From the NCBI GenBank assembly GCA_030430715.1, contig JAUIJZ010000001.1, positions 38,418 through 102,417 on the forward strand: DNA of 64,000 bases, read 5' to 3'. The stretch is from Alphaproteobacteria bacterium. Lineage in GTDB: Bacteria; Pseudomonadota; Alphaproteobacteria; Caulobacterales; Aquidulcibacteraceae. The notes under the pieces were generated by a model. That model searched no databases. It saw only the letters and a program-made list of their open reading frames with translations, and had not been told where the DNA came from. The position numbers were made by a program, and so were the translations under genes. Of the stretch, positions 6,783 to 15,383 are shown piece after piece; position 1 is the first letter of the stretch; the number at the start of each line of letters is the position of its first letter.

Positions 6783-8749
6783 TCGCTGTCCGAGCGAACG
6801 CGCACATATTCGCCTGGTGCATCCGCGAGCGCGGCTAAGGCGCCGGCGCCTGGCTCGCGGGGCGTGACGTCAGGACCGCAGCGTTGCAGTAGCCATTGAT
6901 TCCAATAGGGCCACCAAGATCCTGGCGTTTCTTCTGCGAAAGCGAACCAATCTTCCAGCGCGCCTTTTAGATTCTGGTTGGCCCAGTATTGATATTTTTT
7001 TGCGTCAGGATGATTGATCACGCCGGCAATGTGGCCCGAGCCTGCTACGATAAATTCGACTGGGCCGCCGAAGGATAAGGCGCTGCGATAAGCGCTCGCC
7101 GCCGGCGCTATATGGTCTTCTTTAGCGCTCTGAACGAAGATGGGAATGGTAATGTCCTGGGGTGAGATCGTTTCACCCAGCAGGGTCAGTCTCCCTTCTG
7201 CAAATGCATTGTCGCGATAGAAATTACGCAGATAATACAAGTGCAGCGTCTTCGGCATGCGCGTCTGATCCGCGTTCCAGTAAAGCAGATCGAACGGCGG
7301 TGGATGCTTGCCCATGTAGTAATTGTCGACAACGTAATTCCAAACCAAATCGTTGGAGCGCAGGGCATTGAACGTGTCGGCCATGCTCTGCGCATCAAGC
7401 ACGCCGCCATGCGCGTCCATCTTGCCTTCGAGGTATTTGAGGCCTGCATTATCGGAGAACACCAACAAATCGCCGGCAAGTTTGAAGTCGACCTGCGAGG
7501 CGAAGAAGGTCGCGCTCTGAATGCGCTCGTCGCCATGCTTGGACATGTGAGCGAGGGCAGCGGCTAGAAGTGTGCCGCCGATGCAGTAGCCAACCGCATT
7601 GACGTGATCCACACCAGCGGCGGCGGTCGCCGCTTCGGTCGCGGCATAAATGCCATCTCGTACATAATCCTCGAAGGTCGCCTGCGCGAGGTGGGGATCC
7701 GGATTGACCCATGAAACCAAGAAAACAGTGTGCCCTTGCCCAACCAGCCATTTGATCATCGAGTTCTTGGCTTGAAGATCGAGGATGTAGAACTTGTTGA
7801 TCCATGGCGGGAAGATCAACAGGGGCGTCTCGTGCACCGTTTCGGTGGACGGGCTGTATTGCAGCAGCTCAATGATGCGATTGCGGAATACGACCTTGCC
7901 GGGGGTCGTGGCGATATTTTCGCCAAGCTTGAACGCGTTGAGGTCGGTTTGTCTGATCGCCAACGCGCCATGGCCGCGCTTCATATCTTCTGCGAGATTG
8001 TCGATGCCTTTGACGAGGCTCTCGCCATGCGTGCGCAGTAATTCGCGTAGCGCTGCCGGGTTTGTCATGAGGAAGTTTGAAGGAGAGGCGGCGTCAACTG
8101 CCTGCTTGATGAAGAAAGCGGCTTTGCGCTTGGCGGCATCGTCTACGCCTTCTGTGCGTGAGACCAGATCAATGATGAACTCTGCCGTCGCCAGATAAGT
8201 CTCACGCAGCATCGAGAAGGCGGGATTGGAGCGCCATTCCGGATCCCGAAAACGCTTGTCTCGGCTGGGGCCTTCGTCCGGGGTTTGGCCCGTTAGCAGG
8301 TAAGCTGTGTGCCGCTCCCAGATTTCGGCATATCGAGCCCATAGCGTGGCATGTGCTTCACGCAGCGTCTCCGGTTGCTGAGCCAAGTGGCTCCAGACGT
8401 CATTGAGAGCGCCTTGAACTTCGAAGGGGTCGGCCTGCCAGCTTGCTGCCTCGCGGGACTGGTCCAGGAAGGCTGTAGAGAAAACCTGATTGGCGCGGGT
8501 CATCGCTTGAGTGAGGTTCGAGGATAGGGCCGCAAGGCTTTCTGCGGTCTGTTCCATCGCTAGGGCGGTTAGCGTGGCGCTATCATCCTGCGGCTTGGCG
8601 CCTAGGTGGGGGGAGGCTGCGGCAGGTTTCTCTTGGGGCGCCTTGGGCGCGGCCGCTTTTGCGGCGGCCTTTTTACGGCTGCGACGTCGTTTGGGGGCTG
8701 CGGCTGGCGAGGCAGTCTTTGCGGCGCCCGTGCGGTCAGTTTCGGTCAT
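6779..8749 (-). CDS. phaC: Class I polyhydroxyalkanoate synthase
   Basis: PhaC polymerises hydroxyacyl-CoA into polyester granules. The 656-residue protein has the alpha/beta-hydrolase core with the lipase-like box GYCIGG (nucleophile Cys about residue 389). Candidate triad partners are the Asp in SAKEDHIAP and the His in GSGHIAGVINHP. The conserved FPPWINKFYILDL and SWVNPD segments are also present. Class I enzymes act alone as homodimers, which fits the absence of phaE or phaR here. Residues 11-47 form an Ala/Lys/Pro/Arg-rich tail (KRRRSRKKAAAK) unlike the catalytic part. It is first in the operon with the oxygenase and DUF1993 genes. No phaA or phaB lies nearby. Confidence 0.95.
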   Translation of the reverse strand: MTETDRTGAAKTASPAAAPKRRRSRKKAAAKAAAPKAPQEKPAAASPHLGAKPQDDSATLTALAMEQTAESLAALSSNLTQAMTRANQVFSTAFLDQSREAASWQADPFEVQGALNDVWSHLAQQPETLREAHATLWARYAEIWERHTAYLLTGQTPDEGPSRDKRFRDPEWRSNPAFSMLRETYLATAEFIIDLVSRTEGVDDAAKRKAAFFIKQAVDAASPSNFLMTNPAALRELLRTHGESLVKGIDNLAEDMKRGHGALAIRQTDLNAFKLGENIATTPGKVVFRNRIIELLQYSPSTETVHETPLLIFPPWINKFYILDLQAKNSMIKWLVGQGHTVFLVSWVNPDPHLAQATFEDYVRDGIYAATEAATAAAGVDHVNAVGYCIGGTLLAAALAHMSKHGDERIQSATFFASQVDFKLAGDLLVFSDNAGLKYLEGKMDAHGGVLDAQSMADTFNALRSNDLVWNYVVDNYYMGKHPPPFDLLYWNADQTRMPKTLHLYYLRNFYRDNAFAEGRLTLLGETISPQDITIPIFVQSAKEDHIAPAASAYRSALSFGGPVEFIVAGSGHIAGVINHPDAKKYQYWANQNLKGALEDWFAFAEETPGSWWPYWNQWLLQRCGPDVTPREPGAGALAALADAPGEYVRVRSDSE

Positions 8750-8851
8750 GAATCCGGCTCCCTTGGCTGATTGTTAAGGGCGTTGGCGTGGTGACGCAAA
8801 GGCGTGCTTTAGTATAGGAAGGGCGGACGGGGCGGAATCGGACCGGAAATT

Positions 8852-9187
8852 ATGAGCAAGCGTGGGAAAGTCATTCTGGCGGCCGGACTTTGGGCGCCAT
8901 TTGCGCTCGCTGGTTGCGTGAGCGGTCCCGATAACGCGCCACAATGGTACGAGCAGCGCGTGGCCGAGCGCGGCGGCGGCTATCCCAGCCTTCACGACGT
9001 GCCGCGTACTTCCATCGCCAATACAGACGCCGGTCATTGGGGGGCGCTGGAAGCGGAGCTTCTCGCAGCAGGCGAAGAGGTTCGGGCGAGCCCGCGCGCG
9101 CAACCCTCTACAGGCCCGACCCCGGAAGAATTTATCGCGGAAGCCCGCGAAGATCTTGAGCAAGCTCGCGCTGCGCACGAACCATAA
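8852..9187 (+). CDS. Small predicted lipoprotein, unknown function
   Basis: A 111-residue protein with a signal peptide ending in a lipobox, FALAGC, so it is probably exported and lipid-anchored at Cys22. The mature part is hydrophilic, with PQWYEQRVAERGG early and a Glu/Ala-rich helix (PTPEEFIAEAREDLEQA) at the end. I do not recognise a named family. It is divergent from phaC and 35 bp ahead of the aminotransferase gene. Confidence 0.65.
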   Translation: MSKRGKVILAAGLWAPFALAGCVSGPDNAPQWYEQRVAERGGGYPSLHDVPRTSIANTDAGHWGALEAELLAAGEEVRASPRAQPSTGPTPEEFIAEAREDLEQARAAHEP

Positions 9188-9222
9188 GCGTTCACACCTA
9201 TCAGGCTCTAATAGACCACAAG

Positions 9223-10425
9223 ATGCAGTCCGACTTTTACAAAATCCGTCGTCTTCCGCCTTACGTCTTCGGTGAGGTGAACAAAGTGAAGGCGCGGCTA
9301 CGCGCCAAGGGCGTCGACATCATTGATTTTGGTATGGGCAATCCGGATTTGCCTGTGCCTGAGCATATCGTCGAGAAATTATGTGAGACGGCGCGTAAGC
9401 CGCGCACCAACCGCTATTCAGCTTCGAAGGGCATACCGGGCATACGCAGAGCCATCGCAGGCTATTACGACCGGCGTTTCGGTGTGAAGCTCAATCCCGA
9501 TACGCAGGTGGTTGCGACGTTAGGTTCCAAGGAAGGCTTTGCCAACCTGGCGCAGGCCATCACAGCTCCTGGCGACGTCATCATCACCCCGAACCCGTCT
9601 TACCCAATTCACGCGTTCGGCTTCATCATGGCTGGCGGCGTGATCCGGCACATTGAGGCGCATTCCCCGGAACAATATCTGTCGGGGATCGGGCGAGCCG
9701 TGCGCCATTCGGTGCCGCCGCCGATTGCAATGGTGCTGTGCTATCCCGCCAATCCGACCGCGCAAGTCGTTGATCTCGATTTCTATAAGGACGCGATAGC
9801 CTTCGCGAAGAAGCACGAAATGTTCGTGCTTTCCGACATGGCCTATTCCGAGATCTATTTTGACGACGTGCCGCCGCCTTCGGCTTTGCAAGTGCCGGGG
9901 GCTACGGATGTATGCGTCGAGGTGAACACTCTATCCAAGACGTATTCGATGGCGGGGTTTCGCGTTGGGTTCGCGCTTGGCAATGAGCGGCTGATCTCGG
10001 CGCTGGAGCGCGTCAAATCGTATCTCGATTACGGCGCCTATACGCCAATCCAAGTCGCAGCCGCGGCTGCGCTGAATGGCCCGCAAGATTGCGTTGAGGA
10101 AATCCGTCAGACTTACAAGGCGCGCCGCGACGTGCTCGTGGAATCGTTCGCGAAAGCTGGCTGGAACATCCCTTCGCCGCGGGCTTCGATGTTTGCGTGG
10201 GCGCCGTTGCCGGAGCGTTTCGCGCACCTGGGTTCGGTTGAGTTTGCGAAGCGCCTGATGGAAGGCGCGGAGATCGCCGTCGCGCCCGGCGCCGGGTTCG
10301 GCGAATATGGCGACGGCTACATCCGCATCGGCCTCGTCGAAAATGAACAACGCATTCGTCAGGCCGCGCGCAATCTGAAGCGTTTCTTGAATTCAAACGC
10401 GGCTGCTGCCGAAGCGGCGGAGTAA
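9223..10425 (+). CDS. alaC: PLP-dependent aminotransferase, AlaC-like
   Basis: A 400-residue fold-type I aminotransferase very similar in landmarks to E. coli AlaC (YfdZ): RLPPYVFGEVNK, DFGMGNPD, TLGSKEGFANL, PNPSYPIH, YPANPTAQ, and the Schiff-base lysine in TLSKTYSMAGFR. AlaC makes alanine from pyruvate and glutamate; related enzymes act as LL-diaminopimelate aminotransferases, which automatic annotation often prefers. The gene is immediately followed by hom (3-bp gap), a pairing that suggests a role in aspartate-family or alanine metabolism. The exact substrate is not decided by sequence. Confidence 0.8.
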   Translation: MQSDFYKIRRLPPYVFGEVNKVKARLRAKGVDIIDFGMGNPDLPVPEHIVEKLCETARKPRTNRYSASKGIPGIRRAIAGYYDRRFGVKLNPDTQVVATLGSKEGFANLAQAITAPGDVIITPNPSYPIHAFGFIMAGGVIRHIEAHSPEQYLSGIGRAVRHSVPPPIAMVLCYPANPTAQVVDLDFYKDAIAFAKKHEMFVLSDMAYSEIYFDDVPPPSALQVPGATDVCVEVNTLSKTYSMAGFRVGFALGNERLISALERVKSYLDYGAYTPIQVAAAAALNGPQDCVEEIRQTYKARRDVLVESFAKAGWNIPSPRASMFAWAPLPERFAHLGSVEFAKRLMEGAEIAVAPGAGFGEYGDGYIRIGLVENEQRIRQAARNLKRFLNSNAAAAEAAE

Positions 10426-10428
10426 GAG

Positions 10429-11736
10429 ATGACCTCCAAGCTTCGTGTTGGCGTGGCCGGCCTCGGCACGGTTGGCGGCGGCTTGCTCAAGCTGTTTGCC
10501 GATCCGAATTCGCGCGTGAATGAAAAGATGGTGCTGACATCGGTGTCGGCCAGAAATCGCACCCGCGCTCGCGGTATCGATATCTCCGCATATCGCTGGT
10601 TCGACGATCCCGTCGAAATGGCGGAGGACGCCGACATTGACGTGCTGGTCGAACTCATTGGCGGCTCGGATGGCCCGGCCAAACGTGCAACGGAAGCTGC
10701 CTTACAGCGGGGCGCTCATGTGGTCAGCGCCAACAAAGCGCTCGTCGCTATTCATGGGCGTGCGCTTGCGGAACTGGCTGAATCGACAGGCGCGAAGATT
10801 CTGTTCGAGGCTGCGGTCGGTGGCGGTGTGCCGATGGTCAAGGCGTTGCGGGAGAGCCTTTCCGGCTGCACTGCGCACGCTATTGCCGGCATTCTAAACG
10901 GCACCTGCAACTATATTCTCACTGAAATGGAAGCTGGGGGGCGCAGCTTCGAAGACGTTCTGAGCGAAGCGCAGCGGCTTGGCTATGCTGAAGCCGATCC
11001 GACCATGGATGTCGGTGGGTTCGACGCGGCGCATAAGCTGGCTTTGTTGTCCGCGATTGCTTTCGGCGCGCGCCCGGATTTCGAGCATGTGCGGGTCGAG
11101 GGCATTGAGCAGGTTACGCTGACCGACATCCGCATGGCCGGAAAGCTTGGCTACCGCATAAAACTGATCGCTAAGGGGGAAAGCGCGGACGGCGGCGTCG
11201 CGATGCATGTCGCGCCGGCGCTGCTGGGTTTCGACCATCCCCTAGCCAATGTGTCCGGATCTCTGAATGCGCTCGTCGCCGATGCCGAGCCCTCTGGGCA
11301 GCTTACCTTTATTGGTCACGGTGCAGGAGAAGGGCCGACAGCGTCGGCGGTGGCGGCGGATCTCATTGATCTCGCGGACGGGCGCGCCGGTTTCGCCTTT
11401 GGGCGCCCGTTCAAGCAATTGGCGGAGGCGCAGCGCGCCGCGCCAGCTGAACGCGGCCGTTATTACATGCGCCTGATGGCCGAAGATCGTCCCGGCGTCG
11501 TCGCCGCGGTTTCCGACCGGCTCGCTCACGAAGACATCTCAATCGAAAGCTTTTTGCAAATGCCGGTGCATGATGGGCCGGTGGTGCCGATCGTGCTGAC
11601 GACGCAAATTTGTTCGCGTGCGGCGCTTGAGGCTGCGGCGGGAGCGATTGAAAGCGCTGGTGTTGTCGCGGAACCGCCACGTCTCATGCCTATTGAAGAA
11701 TCCGGAGCGCGAACGCGGCCTTGGAGTCAGCGATGA
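10429..11736 (+). CDS. hom: Homoserine dehydrogenase
   Basis: This cytoplasmic enzyme reduces aspartate semialdehyde to homoserine, the branch point to threonine and methionine. The 435-residue protein has an N-terminal Rossmann motif GVAGLGTVGGGLL, the SANKALVA strand, the AAVGGGVPMVKALRES and NGTCNYILTEME catalytic segments, and a C-terminal ACT domain (YYMRLMAEDRPGVVAAVSDRLA) that normally binds threonine for feedback control. Its stop overlaps the glpX start (ATGA). The aspartate kinase gene lysC lies about 21 kb further on. Confidence 0.95.
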   Translation: MTSKLRVGVAGLGTVGGGLLKLFADPNSRVNEKMVLTSVSARNRTRARGIDISAYRWFDDPVEMAEDADIDVLVELIGGSDGPAKRATEAALQRGAHVVSANKALVAIHGRALAELAESTGAKILFEAAVGGGVPMVKALRESLSGCTAHAIAGILNGTCNYILTEMEAGGRSFEDVLSEAQRLGYAEADPTMDVGGFDAAHKLALLSAIAFGARPDFEHVRVEGIEQVTLTDIRMAGKLGYRIKLIAKGESADGGVAMHVAPALLGFDHPLANVSGSLNALVADAEPSGQLTFIGHGAGEGPTASAVAADLIDLADGRAGFAFGRPFKQLAEAQRAAPAERGRYYMRLMAEDRPGVVAAVSDRLAHEDISIESFLQMPVHDGPVVPIVLTTQICSRAALEAAAGAIESAGVVAEPPRLMPIEESGARTRPWSQR

Positions 11737-12680
11737 GCATTTTGAGCGACGAATTGGCTTTTGCCGCTGCCCGCGCGCCTATTCAGGCCGCTATAGCGGC
11801 GGCGACTCTGGTTGGTCGCGGTGACGAACGCGCAGCCGATCAAGCTGCGGTCGATGCGATGCGTAAAGCGCTCAACGCTATGGCGATCAAAGGGCGGATC
11901 GTGATTGGCGAAGGCGAGCGTGACGATGCGCCGATGTTATACATTGGCGAGAAAGTTGGAACGGGACAGGGCCCCGAACTCGATATCGCTCTGGATCCGC
12001 TGGAAGGAACTACGCTCACTGCGAAGGCTATGGCGAATGCGCTTTCCGTGATGGCGTTGGCCCCGCGGGGTTCGATGCTTCACGCGCCAGATACCTACAT
12101 GGAAAAGCTGGCGATCGGTCCCGGTTTTGAAGAGGGAATTATCGACCTCGACAAGCCAGTCGAACAAAATGTGCGGGCGCTTGCACGCGCTAAGGGCGTG
12201 AAGAATGAAGAGATCGGCGTGTGTGTGCTGGATCGTCCACGCCATGCCGAGACAATCGCTGCGCTCCGCACCGTGGGCGCGCGCGTGCATTTGATTTCGG
12301 ACGGCGACATTGCCGGCGTTATCAATTGCACAAAGCCGAAAACGGGCATCGATATGTATGTCGGCTCTGGCGGCGCGCCGGAGGGGGTTCTTGCGGCCGC
12401 GGCATTGAAATGCGTCGGCGGGCAGTTCCAGGGCCGCCTATTGTTCCGCAACGATCAGGAGCGCGCCCGCGCTGATCGCGCTGGCATTACTGATTTCAAG
12501 CGCCTCTACATGCTCGATGAATTGGTCGGCGAGGATGCAATCTTTATAGCGACGGGCGTGACGCCAGGATCGTTGCTTGGCGGTGTCAAGCATAAGGGTG
12601 GGCAAGTCCGCACTCACACGCTGGTGATGAATTCTGCTACGCGGACGACGTCCGAGCTGCGCACGGAACAGCTGGCCTGA
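11733..12680 (+). CDS. glpX: Class II fructose-1,6-bisphosphatase
   Basis: GlpX hydrolyses fructose-1,6-bisphosphate to fructose-6-phosphate in gluconeogenesis. The 315-residue protein carries the lithium-sensitive phosphatase metal motifs: IGEGERDDAPML, the DPLEGT motif (in IALDPLEGTTLTAKA) and the SGGAPEG loop near residue 210. The ATG at 11733 overlaps the hom stop by 4 bp, so the two are translationally coupled. The pairing of hom and glpX is one I recall from other alphaproteobacteria. Confidence 0.94.
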   Translation: MSILSDELAFAAARAPIQAAIAAATLVGRGDERAADQAAVDAMRKALNAMAIKGRIVIGEGERDDAPMLYIGEKVGTGQGPELDIALDPLEGTTLTAKAMANALSVMALAPRGSMLHAPDTYMEKLAIGPGFEEGIIDLDKPVEQNVRALARAKGVKNEEIGVCVLDRPRHAETIAALRTVGARVHLISDGDIAGVINCTKPKTGIDMYVGSGGAPEGVLAAAALKCVGGQFQGRLLFRNDQERARADRAGITDFKRLYMLDELVGEDAIFIATGVTPGSLLGGVKHKGGQVRTHTLVMNSATRTTSELRTEQLA

Positions 12681-12715
12681 GCCCAAGGCGGCCTCGAATC
12701 GGATAAGTAGGGGGG

Positions 12716-14533
12716 ATGAGTTCCCTCGCGGTGAAAACATCCGATCCGCAGCGCGCGTTCATGGGCGTGGAGCGTTCACTCACAGGAAGGCGCTGGCGCA
12801 CGCGTGACGCGGATCTTGCAGCCGTTGAAGCTTATCGCCGGAAATTCAACCTGCCTGAAATCGCCGCCCGCCTGATGGCGGCGCGCGGCATTCCGTTGGA
12901 TACTGCGGATACGTTTCTTGAGCCGACACTGAAAGCGCTGTTCCCCAACCCGTCGACTTTTGTCGATATGGACGAAGCAGCGCGAGTCATTGAGGACGCA
13001 ATTGTCTCCGGTCGTTCATGCGCCGTGCTGGCGGATTACGATGTCGATGGCGGTTCGTCCGGCGCCCAATTGGTGCGCTATTTTCGGGCGCGTGGCCGTG
13101 AACTGAAAATCTATGTGCCGGATCGGATGAAGGAGGGCTACGGCCCTTCAGCATTGGCGTTTGAGCGCTTGAAGGCGGACGGCGTTGAACTTGTCATCAC
13201 CGTCGATTGCGGCGCGGCGGCGGAAGGACCCTTGAATGCGGCAGCCGAACTCGGCGTCGATGTGATTGTACTTGATCATCACTTGATGAGCGGGCCGCCA
13301 CCGAAGGCACGCGCGGTGGTCAATCCCAACCGGATAGATTGTCCATCAGGGCAAGGGGCGCTTACCGCCGCTGGCGTTGTTCTTGTAACGCTTGCCGCTG
13401 TGAACCGCGAAGCGCGTAAGCGCGGCTCGATTGGCGCCAACAATCTGCCTGATCCGATCCAAATGCTGGATTTGGCCGCCATCGGCACGGTTTGCGATGT
13501 GGCGCCGCTGACTGGCTTTAACCGGGCCATCGTCGCTCAGGGCCTGAAAATCCTGAGCAATGGCAAGAATATCGGTATGGCGGCGCTTGCTGAAGCGGCG
13601 GGCCGTCCGGCCATCGCAAAGGGCGGCGCGGCGAGCGTGTACGATTTTGGCTTCGTGCTAGGGCCGCGCATCAACGCCGGCGGACGCGTTGGTGATGCTT
13701 CGCTCGCGACCAGGCTGCTTTCGACTGAGGATGAAGCTGAGGCGCGCGAATTGGCCGAGACGCTGGAGGCCCTGAACCAAGAGCGGCGCCAGCGTGAGGC
13801 TGAAATGCTGGCCGAGGCCGAGACAGCGGCGCTAGCGGAAGCCGAGCAACGCAATGTTGTCATCGTGGGGTCGCACCGTTGGCATCCGGGCGTGATTGGC
13901 ATTGCGGCGGGGCGTCTCAAGGATCGGGTGCTGAAGCCTACCATTGTGCTCGGCGGTACAAGCGAGCACGAGCCTGCCAAAGGATCGGGGCGCTCCACGC
14001 CGGGCGTCAATCTCGGCGCGGCGGTGGCAAGGGCTAAGTCAGAGGGGCTGCTCATCAATGGCGGCGGGCACGCCGCGGCGGCCGGCCTCACCGTGGAATG
14101 GGACAAGGTCGAGGCGCTGAAGGATTTCTTATCAGATGCGCTGGCGGGCGAACTGGCCGCCTCCGAGGGGGAGGCGCGCGCGCTGTCTATTGATGCGGCT
14201 GGCGCCATTGGGGCCATGGATCTAGGTCTGCTGGACGCCTTGGCGAGGATTGGGCCGTACGGGCAGGGGCATCCGGAGCCGATTTTCGTGTTGCCGGAGG
14301 TTCGGGTCAGTTTCGCCAAGTTGGTGAAGGAGGAGCATGTTCGCTTCACCCTCGAGGATGCCCGTGGCGCGCGTATCGGCGGAATCGCCTTCCGCGCCAT
14401 GAAAAGCCCGCTGGGCGAGGCGCTCATGCGCCGCGAGGGCGTGTGGCACGCCGCGGTTCGCGTGAAGCGCAATGAGTGGAACGGGAACGTCCGCACAGAG
14501 GTGGAGATTGTCGATCTGGCGCAAGCGGACTGA
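12716..14533 (+). CDS. recJ: Single-stranded-DNA-specific exonuclease RecJ
   Basis: RecJ degrades single-stranded DNA 5' to 3' in recombination and mismatch repair. The 605-residue protein has the DHH-superfamily motifs: ADYDVDGGSSGAQL (motif I), VDCG (motif II), LDHHLMS (motif III), and the DHHA1 domain with GGGHAAAAGL. A C-terminal OB-like domain follows (GPYGQGHPEP, then PEVRVSFAKLVKEEHVRFTL). Motif I has GGSSGAQ where GATSGA is usual, a conservative change. The start at 12716 sits directly after a G-rich run; an ATG at 12761 is an alternative without a binding site. Confidence 0.92.
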   Translation: MSSLAVKTSDPQRAFMGVERSLTGRRWRTRDADLAAVEAYRRKFNLPEIAARLMAARGIPLDTADTFLEPTLKALFPNPSTFVDMDEAARVIEDAIVSGRSCAVLADYDVDGGSSGAQLVRYFRARGRELKIYVPDRMKEGYGPSALAFERLKADGVELVITVDCGAAAEGPLNAAAELGVDVIVLDHHLMSGPPPKARAVVNPNRIDCPSGQGALTAAGVVLVTLAAVNREARKRGSIGANNLPDPIQMLDLAAIGTVCDVAPLTGFNRAIVAQGLKILSNGKNIGMAALAEAAGRPAIAKGGAASVYDFGFVLGPRINAGGRVGDASLATRLLSTEDEAEARELAETLEALNQERRQREAEMLAEAETAALAEAEQRNVVIVGSHRWHPGVIGIAAGRLKDRVLKPTIVLGGTSEHEPAKGSGRSTPGVNLGAAVARAKSEGLLINGGGHAAAAGLTVEWDKVEALKDFLSDALAGELAASEGEARALSIDAAGAIGAMDLGLLDALARIGPYGQGHPEPIFVLPEVRVSFAKLVKEEHVRFTLEDARGARIGGIAFRAMKSPLGEALMRREGVWHAAVRVKRNEWNGNVRTEVEIVDLAQAD

Positions 14534-14612
14534 GCCAATAGGCGCATGACGCTTGCAAGCTTGGGCGGGCGCCTCTATATCGCGGGCCTTCCCGCGAACC
14601 GCGCGGTTCCGT

Positions 14613-14687
14613 GGGCCCTTCGTCTATCGGTTAGGACGTCAGGTTTTCAACCTGAAAAGAGGGGTTCGACTCCCCTAGGGCCTGCCA
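14613..14687 (+). tRNA. tRNA-Glu (anticodon TTC)
   Basis: The acceptor stem GGGCCCT (14613-14619) pairs with AGGGCCT (one G-U at the end), followed by G and an encoded CCA. The anticodon arm TCAGG-TTTTCAA-CCTGA shows TTC, and the T arm AGGGG-TTCGACT-CCCCT is complete. Confidence 0.95.
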
Positions 14688-14746
14688 CTTTTCCGGCCTG
14701 ATCCGCGGCGATGCTCTGGCTCGCACGCGTATGGAGAAGCTGGCTT

Positions 14747-15232
14747 ATGTCTTTTCTGCGAGCGCTTTGTTTTGGCGTGGTGCTGGCGTTTGGCGTTTCA
14801 GCATGTGCACGGCCGAATTTGGCCACGTCTGCAGGCCACACGCAGCGCCTTCCGGTCGAGACGCTAAGCGTTGAGACAGCTTCTGGCCCACAGACCTTTG
14901 AGGTCGAGATTGCTGACAATGACGAAGAGCGCGGCCGGGGGCTCATGTTCCGCCGGGAAATGGCGCGTGATCACGGCATGCTGTTCGATTTCGATCCGCC
15001 GCGGGAGGTGAGCTTTTGGATGCGAAACACGCACCTCTCGCTCGACATCATCTTTATCGCGCCAGATGGCCGCATATTGAATATTGCCGAAAACACGACG
15101 CCCTATTCGGACGAGCCAATTCCAGGGCTTGGGGTGGCGCGCGGCGTGCTTGAAATCAATGCCGGCCTGTCTCGTCAGCTTGGCATTGCGGCTGGGGATC
15201 GGGTGCGACACCGCATCTTCGAAAGTCAGTGA
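14747..15232 (+). CDS. DUF192 family lipoprotein
   Basis: A 161-residue protein with a signal peptide and lipobox (FGVSAC), then the DUF192 domain: FEVEIADNDEERGRGLMFR, a MLFDFDPPREVSFWMRNTHLSLDIIFI core and the ENTTPYSDEPIPG segment. DUF192 proteins are small beta-barrel proteins of unsettled function found in the periplasm. The frame opens at 14711, but the ATG at 14747 follows GGAGAA at suitable spacing and gives a clean signal peptide. It lies between tRNA-Glu and tRNA-Pro. Confidence 0.8.
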   Translation: MSFLRALCFGVVLAFGVSACARPNLATSAGHTQRLPVETLSVETASGPQTFEVEIADNDEERGRGLMFRREMARDHGMLFDFDPPREVSFWMRNTHLSLDIIFIAPDGRILNIAENTTPYSDEPIPGLGVARGVLEINAGLSRQLGIAAGDRVRHRIFESQ

Positions 15233-15275
15233 GGCGTTGCCGCGCGCGCCCGCGCATGGCAACAGGTGCGCAAGT

Positions 15276-15352
15276 CGGGGTGTAGCTCAGCCTGGTAGAG
15301 CATTAGCTTTGGGAGCTAAGGGTCGCGAGTTCGAATCCCGCCGCCCCGACCA
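15276..15352 (+). tRNA. tRNA-Pro (anticodon TGG)
   Basis: The acceptor stem CGGGGTG (15276-15282) pairs with CGCCCCG, followed by A and an encoded CCA ending at 15352. The anticodon arm TTAGC-TTTGGGA-GCTAA shows TGG. D and T arms are canonical. Confidence 0.95.
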
Positions 15353-15383
15353 TTCGCCCTTTGGGCATAGATGAGCTGACCTG

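Noticed and set aside
6779..8749. A complete PHA biosynthesis cluster
   Set aside because: Only the synthase is here; no phaA, phaB, phasin or phaZ gene is seen in the window.
13537..14547. A 336-codon open frame antisense to recJ
   Set aside because: Its composition is that of the reverse complement of a GC-rich gene (long Ser/Arg/Pro/Ala runs), and the plus-strand frame is a clear RecJ.
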